Positions 1 through 7,115 of a DNA stretch of 14,436 nucleotides are shown here, piece by piece (positions within the stretch are counted from its first letter, which is position 1; every line of letters starts with the position of its first letter). Position numbers and translations under genes: made by a program. The DNA comes from Gammaproteobacteria bacterium (GTDB lineage: Bacteria > Pseudomonadota > Gammaproteobacteria > Pseudomonadales > Pseudohongiellaceae): the NCBI GenBank assembly GCA_947377625.1, contig CANCGR010000017.1, positions 1-14,436 of the forward strand. The letters are read 5' to 3'. Below the pieces are notes generated by a model, which saw only the letters and a program-made list of their open reading frames with translations, did no database searches and had not been told where the DNA came from.

Positions 1-2
1 GC

Positions 3-290
3 TGTCTTGGAGTGCGTACCAGAAAGACTCTGGGGCTGACGTTTTGGACACTGTCGCTGTGGGAGAGTGAGGAAAGTCTTCGTTTGTTTATGTCGCAGGG
101 GCCGCATCGAGCGGCTATTCCGAAACTTTATGCATGGTGCGATGAGGCATCAACGGCGCATTGGGAAGTGGACCATACTGCCATGCCCAGCTGGGAAGTC
201 GGCACTGCCATGCTGCAACAATGCGGGCGACTAATACGCGTCAAATACCCATCCGATAACCAGAAAACGGGGCACATTAATGCCACCTGA
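3..290 (+). CDS. DUF3291-like (monooxygenase-fold) protein, 5' end outside window
   Basis: The reading frame is open to the left edge, so the N-terminus is missing; a GTG at 12 is only an internal candidate start. The visible C-terminal 95 residues contain FWTLSLWESEESLRLFM followed by a GPHRAAIPKL stretch and WCDEAS. This resembles the dimeric alpha-beta barrel, antibiotic-biosynthesis-monooxygenase-like proteins grouped under DUF3291, in which 'TLSxWxxEexLraF' leads into an 'aHrxAmpkl' helix. No catalytic role can be read from it. The stop codon overlaps the start region of the next gene by 11 bases, which suggests cotranscription. The family call rests on remembered motif similarity only. 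Confidence 0.55.
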   Translation, partial: CLGVRTRKTLGLTFWTLSLWESEESLRLFMSQGPHRAAIPKLYAWCDEASTAHWEVDHTAMPSWEVGTAMLQQCGRLIRVKYPSDNQKTGHINAT

Positions 291-831
291 CAAAGCCGCA
301 AGTACGCCGCTGTTAGCGCCTCAATCCTCGCCGCAACTGCCGTCGAAAATGCCTGGCGATAGAGCAATACGATTAGTTGCTTACCTCGAGGCTGCCAAGG
401 GCATTGTGGTGCTGCTGGCGGCCACGGGCCTGCTGTCGCTGATACACCAGAATGTATACGAGCTGGCGGCGCTGGCCATTGAGCATGCCCACTTGGATCC
501 GGCCGCAAAATACCCGCAGATATTTCTGGATGCTGCGGCCAAGGTTGGTGATTCGCGCTTGCTCATGTTGGCGGCGGGTGCTGCTGCTTACTCCGCGATT
601 CGCCTGGTTGAGGCCTATGGCTTGTATTTCGAGCGGGCGTGGGCAGAGGTGCTTGCCGCCGTGAGTGGTGCCATCTATGTGCCGTTCGAATTGGCTGCCT
701 TGGCGGAAAAGCCCAACTGGTATGGGGTGGGAGTGCTCGTACTGAATGTTGTAGTTGTCATGCTCATGATGCGAGCCTTGCTGCGTCGGCGCTTGGCTAA
801 ACCTCAGGTGGCAGTCAGGGAAAACATATGA
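280..831 (+). CDS. DUF2127 family membrane protein
   Basis: A 183-residue integral membrane protein. After a polar Pro/Ser-rich leader of about 27 residues come a first hydrophobic segment (KGIVVLLAATGLLSLIH), a short loop with HAHLDPAAKYP, a second segment (LLMLAAGAAAYSAIRLVEAYGLY), a third around AVSGAIYVPFELAAL and a fourth (YGVGVLVLNVVVVMLMMRALL) ending in a basic tail. The AIRLVEAYGLYFERAWAE region and overall layout match DUF2127, a bacterial inner-membrane family of unknown function. It overlaps the end of the upstream gene, and its own stop overlaps the next start as ATGA, so the three genes look like one transcription unit. No strong ribosome site precedes the ATG (only a CGGGG run), consistent with translational coupling. 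Confidence 0.8.
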   Translation: MPPDKAASTPLLAPQSSPQLPSKMPGDRAIRLVAYLEAAKGIVVLLAATGLLSLIHQNVYELAALAIEHAHLDPAAKYPQIFLDAAAKVGDSRLLMLAAGAAAYSAIRLVEAYGLYFERAWAEVLAAVSGAIYVPFELAALAEKPNWYGVGVLVLNVVVVMLMMRALLRRRLAKPQVAVRENI

Positions 832-1046
832 ACCAAATAAACCCAATGAAATTGCTCAACAGCAAATGGACTGCTGCCAATCCGGTGAACAAGGAAAAGC
901 ACTTCTTGGTGACAGAGGTTGAATTTGACGAGGCAGGGGAGAGCGTTATTTCCTGCGTGATTGAAGCGGTGCTGACCAAACGCGCGATTGCGATTCAATG
1001 GCAGGATTTAAAAGACACGAGCCTGTGGGTGCAAGGCTGGAAGTAA
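828..1046 (+). CDS. TIGR02450 family small Trp-rich protein
   Basis: A 72-residue cytosolic protein with the family pattern KLLNSKWTAANPVNKEKHFL near the N-terminus, then VIEAVLTKRAIAIQWQDLKD and a C-terminal WVQGWK. This conserved small family, found mainly in gammaproteobacteria, has no assigned function. The length is typical, so the gene looks intact. The start overlaps the upstream stop (ATGA), and an AGGGAA ribosome site lies at 817-822. It converges on the TPM gene, with only 20 bases between the two stops and no clear terminator hairpin there. Confidence 0.85.
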   Translation: MNQINPMKLLNSKWTAANPVNKEKHFLVTEVEFDEAGESVISCVIEAVLTKRAIAIQWQDLKDTSLWVQGWK

Positions 1047-1066
1047 GGCTTTCTCTACCTGCCATT

Positions 1067-1579
1067 TCACAAAATAACTACTTGATTGGACAGTTCTTCA
1101 GGGTTGTGTGAGCTGCCTTGCGGGAAATGGTGATGCAGCAATCCGCTGATGCGATTTAATCCTTCAATACTGCCTTGCTTGAATTGCCCGGCTTGAAAAG
1201 CTTTGGTCATGCTCGCACAGATGGCTTCCCATTCGCTCGGTGCAACGCGCGCATTGATGCCGCGATCCGCAACAATTTCGAGTTTCTTCTCGGCGAACAA
1301 CACATACACCAGAATGCCGGTGTTGTGTTCGGTGTCCCAGATTCGCAAGTCGGAAAAGAGTTTTACTGCACGCTCGCGCGCATCGATATTGCGCCACAGT
1401 TGCGGCCAATCCAGCGCACCTTCCACCACAAAACGGATTTCGGCGCGATGACCTTGCTCCGATGCAGCAATGGCTGTCTCAATGGCCTGACACACCGGCC
1501 TGGAAAATGCGCGGCGCACTTGCCAGGGCATTACCCGTGCATGGGCGAGGAAGCGTTGTGCTTGCAACAATAGTTTCAT
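1067..1579 (-). CDS. TPM domain protein, second of the lemA operon
   Basis: A 170-residue protein with a TPM fold (TLP18.3/Psb32/MOLO-1 family). Recognisable stretches are the HRAEIRFVVEGAL segment, RAVKLFSDLRIWDTEHNTG, ILVYVLFAEKKLEIVADRGI and the C-terminal LHHHFP. There is no signal peptide or obvious membrane helix. The frame is open further upstream but would start with a low-complexity Trp/Arg run that is the shadow of the neighbour's Gly-rich tail. The start chosen is the ATG at 1579, which shares one base with the upstream stop (TGATG), the classical arrangement for reinitiation. Proteobacteria commonly carry lemA followed by one long exported and one short TPM protein, exactly this order. 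Molecular function is unknown, probably envelope-related. Confidence 0.85.
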   Translation of the reverse strand: MKLLLQAQRFLAHARVMPWQVRRAFSRPVCQAIETAIAASEQGHRAEIRFVVEGALDWPQLWRNIDARERAVKLFSDLRIWDTEHNTGILVYVLFAEKKLEIVADRGINARVAPSEWEAICASMTKAFQAGQFKQGSIEGLNRISGLLHHHFPQGSSHNPEELSNQVVIL

Positions 1580-2439
1580 CACCAGCGCCCCGACGCTCCA
1601 CCACCACCAAAGCCGCCACCACCACCACTCCAGCTGCCGCCACCTCCACCGCCGACCGAACCGCCGCGTCGCCCGGAAGCGAGCAACGCAAACCAGATGT
1701 CGTTTGGCAGCCACGCCAGCATCAAAGCCAGCACGGCCACGCCAAAGGCCATCATCAAGGTCCAGCCAATAACCAGCCAGATGAAAGCGAACACGAGCGG
1801 CACGCCCGCCACCGGAGCAATGATGTTGCCGGTGACTGCTTTCATGATTTTTATAAATACTATCCCCAAGGCAAGCATGATGAGGAAAGTAATGCCTTGC
1901 TGATTTTCATTGCCGCCCTGGTTGGGCTGGTCTGCCCGGCCTGCCGGCGTTTCTCCGGCAATGCGTCGATAAACTTCATCAACCACTGCATTGATGCCGC
2001 CGTAGTAATCGCCTTGTTTGAAATAAGGTGCCATTGCCGTTTCCAGCAAGCGGCTTGCCACTACATCGGGAATGGTTCCCTCCAGACCATAGCCCACCTG
2101 CAGCTGCGCACGGCGATCGTCTTTGGCAACAAACAACAGCAAACCATCATCCGCTTTGGCAGTGCCCAGTTTCCATTTTTCAACAGCGCGCATGGAGTAG
2201 GTAAAGGCATCTTCTGGCGCCGAGCTGGCAACAATCAAAACCTGCATCTGGGCGCCGTATTGCGCGTGCAGTGATTGGAGTTTTTGCGACAGCTGCTGTT
2301 GCTGACTGGCAGTGAGCGCGCCTGTCATATCCATAACGGGGCTGGTGAGTGCCGGAATTTCCTGCACGGCGCTGGTTGCTGGCAACGCAGCCACGCACTG
2401 CAGCAAGCAGAGCAGGAAGTAGCATGACCAGCGGCGCAT
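1579..2439 (-). CDS. Exported TPM domain membrane protein with Gly-rich tail (YgcG-like)
   Basis: A 286-residue protein. Residues 1-24 form a signal peptide (likely cut after ATSA), residues about 25-165 a TPM domain (TGALTASQQQQL; DDGLLLFVAKDDRRAQLQVG; GYGLEGTIPD), and residues about 183-253 two or three membrane helices. The tail of about 28 residues is nearly all Gly with Ser and Trp, ending GGGGASGRW, as in many members. The frame also contains a TTG at 2463 directly after the lemA stop; the ATG at 2439 is preferred because it places the signal peptide at the very N-terminus, though neither has a good ribosome site. The gene sits 24 bases after lemA and overlaps the next gene. The domain is anchored so that it faces the periplasm; its activity is unknown. 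Confidence 0.85.
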   Translation of the reverse strand: MRRWSCYFLLCLLQCVAALPATSAVQEIPALTSPVMDMTGALTASQQQQLSQKLQSLHAQYGAQMQVLIVASSAPEDAFTYSMRAVEKWKLGTAKADDGLLLFVAKDDRRAQLQVGYGLEGTIPDVVASRLLETAMAPYFKQGDYYGGINAVVDEVYRRIAGETPAGRADQPNQGGNENQQGITFLIMLALGIVFIKIMKAVTGNIIAPVAGVPLVFAFIWLVIGWTLMMAFGVAVLALMLAWLPNDIWFALLASGRRGGSVGGGGGGSWSGGGGGFGGGGASGRW

Positions 2440-2463
2440 TGAATGAATCACTGTGCCCGTCAA

Positions 2464-3072
2464 TTACTGTTGGACTGGTGGTGCAGGTTTGGAAAAATCA
2501 ACTTTGGGCGGGGCGCTGATGGCTTTTTCGTTTTCCACCGAAAAATTAGGTTTGGTTTTCATGTCGAAATATTTTGCAGTTAAATTGCTCGGAAACGAGC
2601 GAATGGTGGTGTTGTAGATTTGCACCGCTTCGATATAGCGATTGCGCGCCACGGTGATGCGGTTTTCAGTGCCTTCCAACTGCGCGGCCAAGTCCTGGAA
2701 ACTGCGATCTGCCTTTAATTGCGGATAGTTTTCCGACACTACCAACAAGCGCGACAAGGCGCTGGTCATGCCAGCTTGCGCTTCCTGGAACTGCGCAAAG
2801 GCTTTGGGGTCGTTCACCAGTTCCGGTGTAGCCTTGATGCCGCCAATGGAGGCGCGCGCATTGGTAACGGCCGTCAGTACATCGGCTTCGTGCGCGGCAT
2901 AGCCTTTTACCGTTTCCACCAGATTCGGCACCAGATCAGCACGGCGTTGATATTGATTGAGCACTTCCGACCACGCCGAGGTGACGCCTTCATCCTGTCG
3001 CTGCAAGTCGTTGTAACCGCAGCTGCTTAACAACATCATCATGGCCAAAGCCAATAGCATGCGTAGTTTCAT
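2464..3072 (-). CDS. lemA: LemA family lipoprotein
   Basis: A 202-residue protein starting with a short hydrophobic leader and a lipobox LSSC (Cys18), so it should be lipid-anchored. The body is the helical LemA fold: GYNDLQRQDEGVTSAWSEV, then the signature RRADLVPNLVETVKGYAAHE, a helix containing MTSALSRLLVVSENYPQLKA, and ENRITVARNRYIEAVQIYN near the end, followed by a Pro-rich tail. LemA proteins are widespread and usually sit next to TPM proteins or membrane proteases; their exact role is unresolved. The ribosome site AGGAA (complement of 3079-3083) lies 6 bases before the ATG. It is the first gene of a three-gene minus-strand unit with the two TPM genes. Confidence 0.93.
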   Translation of the reverse strand: MKLRMLLALAMMMLLSSCGYNDLQRQDEGVTSAWSEVLNQYQRRADLVPNLVETVKGYAAHEADVLTAVTNARASIGGIKATPELVNDPKAFAQFQEAQAGMTSALSRLLVVSENYPQLKADRSFQDLAAQLEGTENRITVARNRYIEAVQIYNTTIRSFPSNLTAKYFDMKTKPNFSVENEKAISAPPKVDFSKPAPPVQQ

Positions 3073-3082
3073 ATGGCATTCC

Positions 3083-3116
3083 TGTCGGTTAGTCTTGGTT
3101 GTCGGTTAGTCTTGGT
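3083..3116 (-). repeat. Perfect 17-base tandem duplication in the lemA leader
   Basis: TGTCGGTTAGTCTTGGT occurs twice, head to tail, at 3083-3099 and 3100-3116 with no mismatch. It begins at the edge of the lemA ribosome site and lies entirely in the predicted untranslated leader. It looks like a recent slippage or duplication event; a regulatory role is possible but unsupported. Confidence 0.9.
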
Positions 3117-3131
3117 CGGGGCGGCTATTGC

Positions 3132-3159
3132 AGTATAGATGGTGCCGAATTGTCACAAT
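3132..3159 (-). promoter_or_regulatory. Possible lemA promoter with ATTGTCACAAT dyad
   Basis: Reading the minus strand, TATACT (3137-3132) is a good -10 element about 60 bases before the lemA start. No good -35 lies 17 bases upstream (TATTGT), but the perfect 5-base dyad ATTGT-C-ACAAT at 3149-3159 occupies that position and could be an operator. The same dyad contains TTGTCA (3150-3155), a possible -35 for the divergent doxX gene, though no good -10 follows. Tentative. Confidence 0.35.
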
Positions 3160-3225
3160 ACAAGATAGAGTGCATGTGAGCGCGGTTGCCAGCACTTCGA
3201 TGAATCCAAAAATGAGGGGTATTAA

Positions 3226-3606
3226 ATGAGCAAAACCAGAAACTACATAACATGGGCATTAACAATCCTGTTGGCGCTTGCCTATCTGGCCGCCGGCTAC
3301 TCCAAAGTAAGCGGCGCTGAAATGATGGTGCAAGGCTTCGCCTCCTACGGCTTGCCGGATTGGTTCAGGGTGGCCATTGGCAGTCTGGAAATTGTCGGCG
3401 CCATCTTGCTGCTGATTCCTGCTTTTACCGGCATGGCCAGTTTCGGCTTGTCGATCATTATGATCGGTGCTTTGGCTTGTCATGTTATGTTCCCGCCGGC
3501 TTCAGCCGGTATTGCAGCATTAATATTTTTCATCATCCTGACTTACATCTGGCTAACCCGTAAAAATGTGGTGCCAGTGTTTTTGCAAAAATACCTGATT
3601 CATTGA
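3226..3606 (+). CDS. DoxX-like four-helix membrane protein
   Basis: A 126-residue protein with about four membrane helices: residues 8-27 (WALTILLALAYLAAGYSKVS), about 47-66, about 68-90 and about 95-113. The first helix ending in AGYSKVSG and the following loop with FASYGLPDWFRVAIGSLEIVG fit the DoxX-like family, where a 'laGxxKlxg' motif precedes a 'yglP.wf...iG..Ei.ga' segment. These are small inner-membrane proteins of unclear function, sometimes linked to quinone or thiol redox. The ribosome site GAGGGG at 3214-3219 supports the ATG. It is divergent from lemA and followed 26 bases later by the DUF1003 gene, so probably cotranscribed with it. Confidence 0.8.
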   Translation: MSKTRNYITWALTILLALAYLAAGYSKVSGAEMMVQGFASYGLPDWFRVAIGSLEIVGAILLLIPAFTGMASFGLSIIMIGALACHVMFPPASAGIAALIFFIILTYIWLTRKNVVPVFLQKYLIH

Positions 3607-3632
3607 GTGAATCACTTTCACCAGGAACAACC

Positions 3633-4148
3633 ATGAGTAATGAGCCAGACAACAATAGTCATCATTTCAGGTTTCACTTGCCGTTTGCGCATGTGTTCTC
3701 GGTATTTGGTGACGACTGGTTTGCGTTGAAGGCCGAAGCTTTTGCCAGATTTTTTGGCACGCCGTTTTTTCTGATCTCGCAAACCATCATCGTTGTGGCG
3801 TGGATCGTGATAAATATGTTGGGTTACGTCAGCTTCGACATGTATCCGTTTATTCTTTTGAATCTGGCGTTCAGTCTGCAGGCGGCTTATGCAGCACCGC
3901 TGATCCTGCTGGCGCAAACGCGGCAAGCTGACCGCGACAAGGCTCACGCAGAAGCTGATGCGCTGCACAGGGAAGCACTGGCAATGGCCAGTGAACAACG
4001 CGAGTTGTTTGCGAGCCAGCAAACCGCGCAACTGCTGGCATTAGTGGAGCAAAACACCAAGCTCACCGAAATCACCAAGGTGCTCAGTGAACGCATTGAA
4101 TCGCTGACCAGGGAAATCCATAACAAGTTTGTCAGCGAGGCAAAGTAA
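3633..4148 (+). CDS. DUF1003 family membrane protein
   Basis: A 171-residue protein. Residues 36-44 (EAFARFFGT) lead into helix 1 (about 46-62) and helix 2 (about 73-94, YPFILLNLAFSLQAAYAAP), followed by LILLAQTRQADRDK and a long charged coiled coil to the end. This order, in particular YPFILLNL...QAAYAAPLILLAQ.RQADRD, is the DUF1003 signature. The function is unknown. The ATG at 3633 is preferred over an upstream in-frame TTG at 3603 because AGGAA at 3623-3627 is properly spaced. The helices anchor the protein, and the coiled coil is likely cytoplasmic. Confidence 0.9.
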   Translation: MSNEPDNNSHHFRFHLPFAHVFSVFGDDWFALKAEAFARFFGTPFFLISQTIIVVAWIVINMLGYVSFDMYPFILLNLAFSLQAAYAAPLILLAQTRQADRDKAHAEADALHREALAMASEQRELFASQQTAQLLALVEQNTKLTEITKVLSERIESLTREIHNKFVSEAK

Positions 4149-4165
4149 AGCCTCATAGCGGGCAA

Positions 4166-4873
4166 TCAACACCAGCTGGCGCGTTCGTCTGAGTGCGTCA
4201 GCAGCTCATGAATGTTGGCCTCGATGATGCGATAGCCCACATTGCCATAGAGTTTCTGTCGCCCGCCGGGCAGCAGGAAAGTAGGGCTGCCTTCAACCAG
4301 ATGCTTTTCCTTGGCGGTGAAATCTGCACAGAGCGCAGCATAAGCCTGGCCACTGTCGATCTGCTCGTGAATAGCGTTCAGTGGCAAACCGAGCGAAGTG
4401 GCAATCGCGTCCTGTGTGGAGCGCTCGGCAATATTCTGCAAATCGCGGAAAAACCCAAGCCTGCAGCGCCACATGGCTTCCTCGAACAAGCTCTTGTCAG
4501 CATGTTGTGCTTGCGGCTCGGCGGATATCTGATTGGCTTTTTCCAGCAACTGAATGGCCTTGAGAAACAAGTGGCAGCTGGCCGAGGTGGGCGGGGTGTT
4601 GCGCAGCCAGATGTCGGGATGGATTTCGATATGCGGAAACTGCTGTGCCATTTGCAAGACATGACGGGCATAGGCGCTTACGCCGCCTCGCGCACTCCAG
4701 CTGCTCTCAAGCCAGCCTGCCACATTGCCGAACAACGGCAGGAAGTGATATTCCATGCGAATCTGCGTGCCAAAGTGGCGACGCAATTCATCAAGCTTGA
4801 TTTGGGCAACATAGGCCCACAGGCACAACACATCGGAAAAATAGGCAATAGTGGGGGCAGCGGGTTCAACCAT
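4166..4873 (-). CDS. DsbA/kappa-GST-like thioredoxin-fold protein, single active-site Cys
   Basis: A 235-residue protein without a signal peptide, so probably cytosolic. The N-terminal strand and active-site turn read YFSDVLCLWAYVAQ: the usual C-x-x-C of DsbA relatives is C-L-W-A here, leaving only Cys17. A helical insert follows, and the conserved thioredoxin-fold turn with its cis-proline appears as EGSPTFLL (Pro197), then KLYGNVGYRIIEANIHELL. This fits the DsbA-like superfamily that includes 2-hydroxychromene-2-carboxylate isomerase and kappa glutathione transferases. A glutathione-dependent role is more plausible than disulfide formation; the substrate is unknown. An in-frame TTG lies two codons upstream; the ATG at 4873 is preferred. 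The stop converges on DUF1003 with 17 bases between. Confidence 0.75.
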   Translation of the reverse strand: MVEPAAPTIAYFSDVLCLWAYVAQIKLDELRRHFGTQIRMEYHFLPLFGNVAGWLESSWSARGGVSAYARHVLQMAQQFPHIEIHPDIWLRNTPPTSASCHLFLKAIQLLEKANQISAEPQAQHADKSLFEEAMWRCRLGFFRDLQNIAERSTQDAIATSLGLPLNAIHEQIDSGQAYAALCADFTAKEKHLVEGSPTFLLPGGRQKLYGNVGYRIIEANIHELLTHSDERASWC

Positions 4874-5082
4874 GCGCAAAGGCTCTCGATTACTTTGGGG
4901 AGACAGCTAAAGCATAGGCTCAATGCGCGAGAGCAGCTTGATCAGCAACAATGCAGCGCTATTCTCCGGCTGTTGCCCGCCAGTCGTTCCGGCATTGGCA
5001 GCAGGAAAGTGTAAATAATTTTCAATTCACGCTGCGAAGTTGCCCCCTGCAGGTCCGGTCTATATGCTCAAGCTGGTGTTTC

Positions 5083-5091
5083 TGAGGGGGA
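5083..5091 (+). promoter_or_regulatory. Strong ribosome binding site of the two-domain secreted protein
   Basis: TGAGGGGGA immediately precedes AACC and the ATG at 5095, a good Shine-Dalgarno match that fixes the start. The 221-base gap upstream (4874-5094) between the divergent DsbA-like gene and this gene must hold its promoter. TTGGCA at 4995-5000 and TAATTT at 5016-5021 are separated by only 15 bases, so I do not call a promoter. Confidence 0.6.
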
Positions 5092-5094
5092 ACC

Positions 5095-6597
5095 ATGTTG
5101 CGATATCTGTTGGGTCTGTTCGTGGTTCTCGCCTGCACTGTGCAAGCACAGAACCTTCCTCGCGCTGCGTCCGGCAAACCGGATATGCAAGGCATCTGGC
5201 AAGTCACTGCGGGCTCTGGTGCTGATCTTGAACGTCTTGCTGGCACGCTGCCGTATTTGCCAGCCGCACTCGCCCAGAAACAAGCCAATTACAGCGCGCG
5301 CAGCAGCAAGGATCCGATGAACCGTTGCTGGTTGCCCGGCACGCCACGCGTGATGCTGCTCGACTATCCCTTTGAAATAACCCAGACCGATGCTGCGCTC
5401 GCCGTGACGTTCCAATGGCAGCAGGTCTATCGCCTGATTTACACCACTGCCAGCAAGTCGCGCTATGAAGGCGTTGAGTCATGGATGGGCCACTCGCGCG
5501 GGCATTGGGAAGGCGATGTATTGGTAGTGGAAGTGAAGGATTTCAACGACCGCAGCTGGCTCGATGCTGCCGGTAATTTCCATAGCGGCGCCATGCAGGT
5601 GGTTGAACGCTACCAGCTGCGTGATGCCGATACCATTGTGTATCAGGCCACAGTGACCGACGCCAAAGTGTTCAGCAAGCCGTGGGTGCTCAACGTCGAA
5701 TTCAAACGTCAGAAGGGCCAGCCGCGTTTGATGGAATACCAGTGCCAGGCGGAAAAAGAAGAAGCCAATGGTGCCTTCGAGCGCGATGACCGTTTCTGGT
5801 ATGGGGCCAAAATTCCCGCCACCAACGAGCCCTTTGATGCGAAAGCAAGTAACACCAAACCGTTGCCAAAGAGCGATGCCACGGTGCATCGCATGGCAGA
5901 CGGCACACCGGATATGAGTGGTTATTTCCTCACCGATGCCGGTGGCGCCAACTACGGGCTGGAAGGTACCAAGGGTAATTTTCTCACGCCCGGTGCCAAG
6001 GGTGTGGTCATTGATCCGGCCGATGGCAACCTGCCTTACCAGCAGTGGGCGCGAACCGAGCGCGTCAATCGCGAGCAGCCTTACCGTGGTTACGACGATC
6101 CTACGGCGCACTGTTTCGTAGCCGGTGTGCCACGTTCACTGTATGTGCCGTCACCGTTTCATATTGTGCAAACCAAAGACCGCGTGGTGTTTCTGCATGA
6201 ACGCATGGCGTGGCGCGAGATTGACCTCAAGCGGCGTGAGCATCTGCCGGATGCCACGCGGCTGTGGCAGGGCGATTCCATCGGCCATTTCGAAGGCGAT
6301 ACGCTGGTGGTAGACACCCGCAACTTCAACGGCAAAGCCTGGCACAACGAAGTGGGTGATGTGCTCAGCCACATGCAAACTATTCAGGAAACTTTTACGC
6401 CGGTGAGCGAGGGCAAGATTATTTACCGCGCCACCGTCAGCGATCCGATTCCTTACAAGCGGCCGTGGACCATTGAACTGCCGCTCAATCGCATGGATGA
6501 TGAATTGCTGGAAGTGGCATGTCTGGAAGACAACAACGATTTGCAGCATTTGAAGGATGTGCGGGACGAATACCGTGCCGCGCAGGCGAAAAAGTAA
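5095..6597 (+). CDS. Secreted protein with two copies of a Cys-bracketed domain (module A)
   Basis: A 500-residue protein with a signal peptide (residues 1-18, cut after VQA). The mature part is an internal duplication. Repeat 1 runs from PDMQGIW (about residue 29) through CWLPGTPR (Cys78), GHWEGDVLVVEVKDFN and ERYQL to Cys217. Repeat 2 runs from PDMSGYF (about 272) through CFVAGVPR (Cys340), GHFEGDTLVVDTRNFNGKAW, the MQTIQE segment and PYKRPW to Cys476. The four mature cysteines are exactly the four repeat boundaries (spans 139 and 136 residues), suggesting one disulfide per domain in the periplasm. I remember similar uncharacterised proteins, often next to DUF6152, but no assigned function. 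No catalytic motif, haem site or membrane helix is visible. It is followed by a DUF6152 gene 18 bases downstream. Confidence 0.8.
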   Translation: MLRYLLGLFVVLACTVQAQNLPRAASGKPDMQGIWQVTAGSGADLERLAGTLPYLPAALAQKQANYSARSSKDPMNRCWLPGTPRVMLLDYPFEITQTDAALAVTFQWQQVYRLIYTTASKSRYEGVESWMGHSRGHWEGDVLVVEVKDFNDRSWLDAAGNFHSGAMQVVERYQLRDADTIVYQATVTDAKVFSKPWVLNVEFKRQKGQPRLMEYQCQAEKEEANGAFERDDRFWYGAKIPATNEPFDAKASNTKPLPKSDATVHRMADGTPDMSGYFLTDAGGANYGLEGTKGNFLTPGAKGVVIDPADGNLPYQQWARTERVNREQPYRGYDDPTAHCFVAGVPRSLYVPSPFHIVQTKDRVVFLHERMAWREIDLKRREHLPDATRLWQGDSIGHFEGDTLVVDTRNFNGKAWHNEVGDVLSHMQTIQETFTPVSEGKIIYRATVSDPIPYKRPWTIELPLNRMDDELLEVACLEDNNDLQHLKDVRDEYRAAQAKK

Positions 6598-6615
6598 TTG
6601 TTTGGAGCGCAAACC

Positions 6616-7041
6616 ATGAATAACCGTATCAAATCATTGCTGTCGGCAGCCGCTGTCTTGTTGGGCGGCACAGGCTGCTTGTTTAGCGGCACTGCCTCGG
6701 CCCATCACTCTTTTTCCGCCGAGTACGATGCTGAAAAGCCGATCTCGTTCACCGGCAAGGTAACGGAAATGAAGTGGTCAAATCCGCACGGCTGGATTTT
6801 TCTCGACGTGACGGATGACAAGGGCAAGGTCACCAACTGGGCGCTGGAAACCTCGCAATCCAATGCGCTGATCCGCCGCGGCTGGCGCAAGGAAGATTTG
6901 CCGGTAGGCACGGTGCTGAAGATAGAAGGCTGGCAGGCACGTAACGGCACTCCCACCGGCAATATTCGCGCGGTGACACTCAGTGATGGCCGTCGCTTGT
7001 TTGCGGGCACGTCCAATCAGAACGCGCAGGAAGAGAAGTAA
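6616..7041 (+). CDS. DUF6152 family exported protein (module A)
   Basis: A 141-residue protein with a signal peptide ending TASA at residue 29; predicted cleavage leaves a mature N-terminus HHSFSAEYD. The body, with ISFTGKVTEMKWSNPHGW, IFLDVTDDKGK, WALET, RRGWRKEDL and the C-terminal DGRRLFAG, follows the DUF6152 pattern (HHSF...G.V....W.NPH.w). The ATG at 6616 is chosen over a TTG at 6598 because GGAG at 6604-6607 is well placed and the signal peptide begins there. The gene lies 18 bases after the two-domain protein and is probably cotranscribed. Function is unknown; the exposed His-His suggests metal binding (inference). Confidence 0.85.
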   Translation: MNNRIKSLLSAAAVLLGGTGCLFSGTASAHHSFSAEYDAEKPISFTGKVTEMKWSNPHGWIFLDVTDDKGKVTNWALETSQSNALIRRGWRKEDLPVGTVLKIEGWQARNGTPTGNIRAVTLSDGRRLFAGTSNQNAQEEK

Positions 7042-7051
7042 GGCTAATCAA

Positions 7052-7073
7052 AAGATCTGCTAAAACAGGTCTT
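7052..7073 (+). other. Stem-loop after the module A DUF6152 gene
   Basis: AAGATCTG, loop CTAAAA, CAGGTCTT: an 8-base stem with one G-U pair, starting 10 bases after the stop codon. There is no T-run after it on the plus strand, so it may protect or process the 3' end rather than act as a classical terminator. Confidence 0.4.
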
Positions 7074-7076
7074 GCC

Positions 7077-7109
7077 AAAAAGGCCGGGCCGCATTGCGCG
7101 GCCCGGCCT
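7077..7109 (-). terminator. Rho-independent terminator of the 325-residue secreted protein
   Basis: A perfect 12-base GC-rich inverted repeat (AGGCCGGGCCGC at 7081-7092 and GCGGCCCGGCCT at 7098-7109, 5-base loop) is followed on the minus strand by TTTTT (complement of 7077-7081). It lies 6 bases beyond the minus-strand stop at 7116. On the plus strand it lacks a T-run, so it would serve the upstream plus-strand operon only weakly. Confidence 0.85.
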
Positions 7110-7115
7110 GTCCAA

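Noticed and set aside
1583..1680. Short-period repeat, possibly CRISPR-like or a minisatellite
   Set aside because: The CCACC/CCGCC periodicity is explained by Gly codons of the TPM protein tail; there are no constant repeats with spacers.
1580..1714. Trp-rich N-terminal extension of the short TPM protein
   Set aside because: The Trp/Arg run is produced by the neighbour's Gly-rich tail read in another frame. The ATG at 1579 overlapping the upstream stop is the natural start.
4938..4951. TTGATCAGCAACAA as an FNR-type box upstream of module A
   Set aside because: The second half-site does not match ATCAA at two positions, and no promoter is aligned with it.
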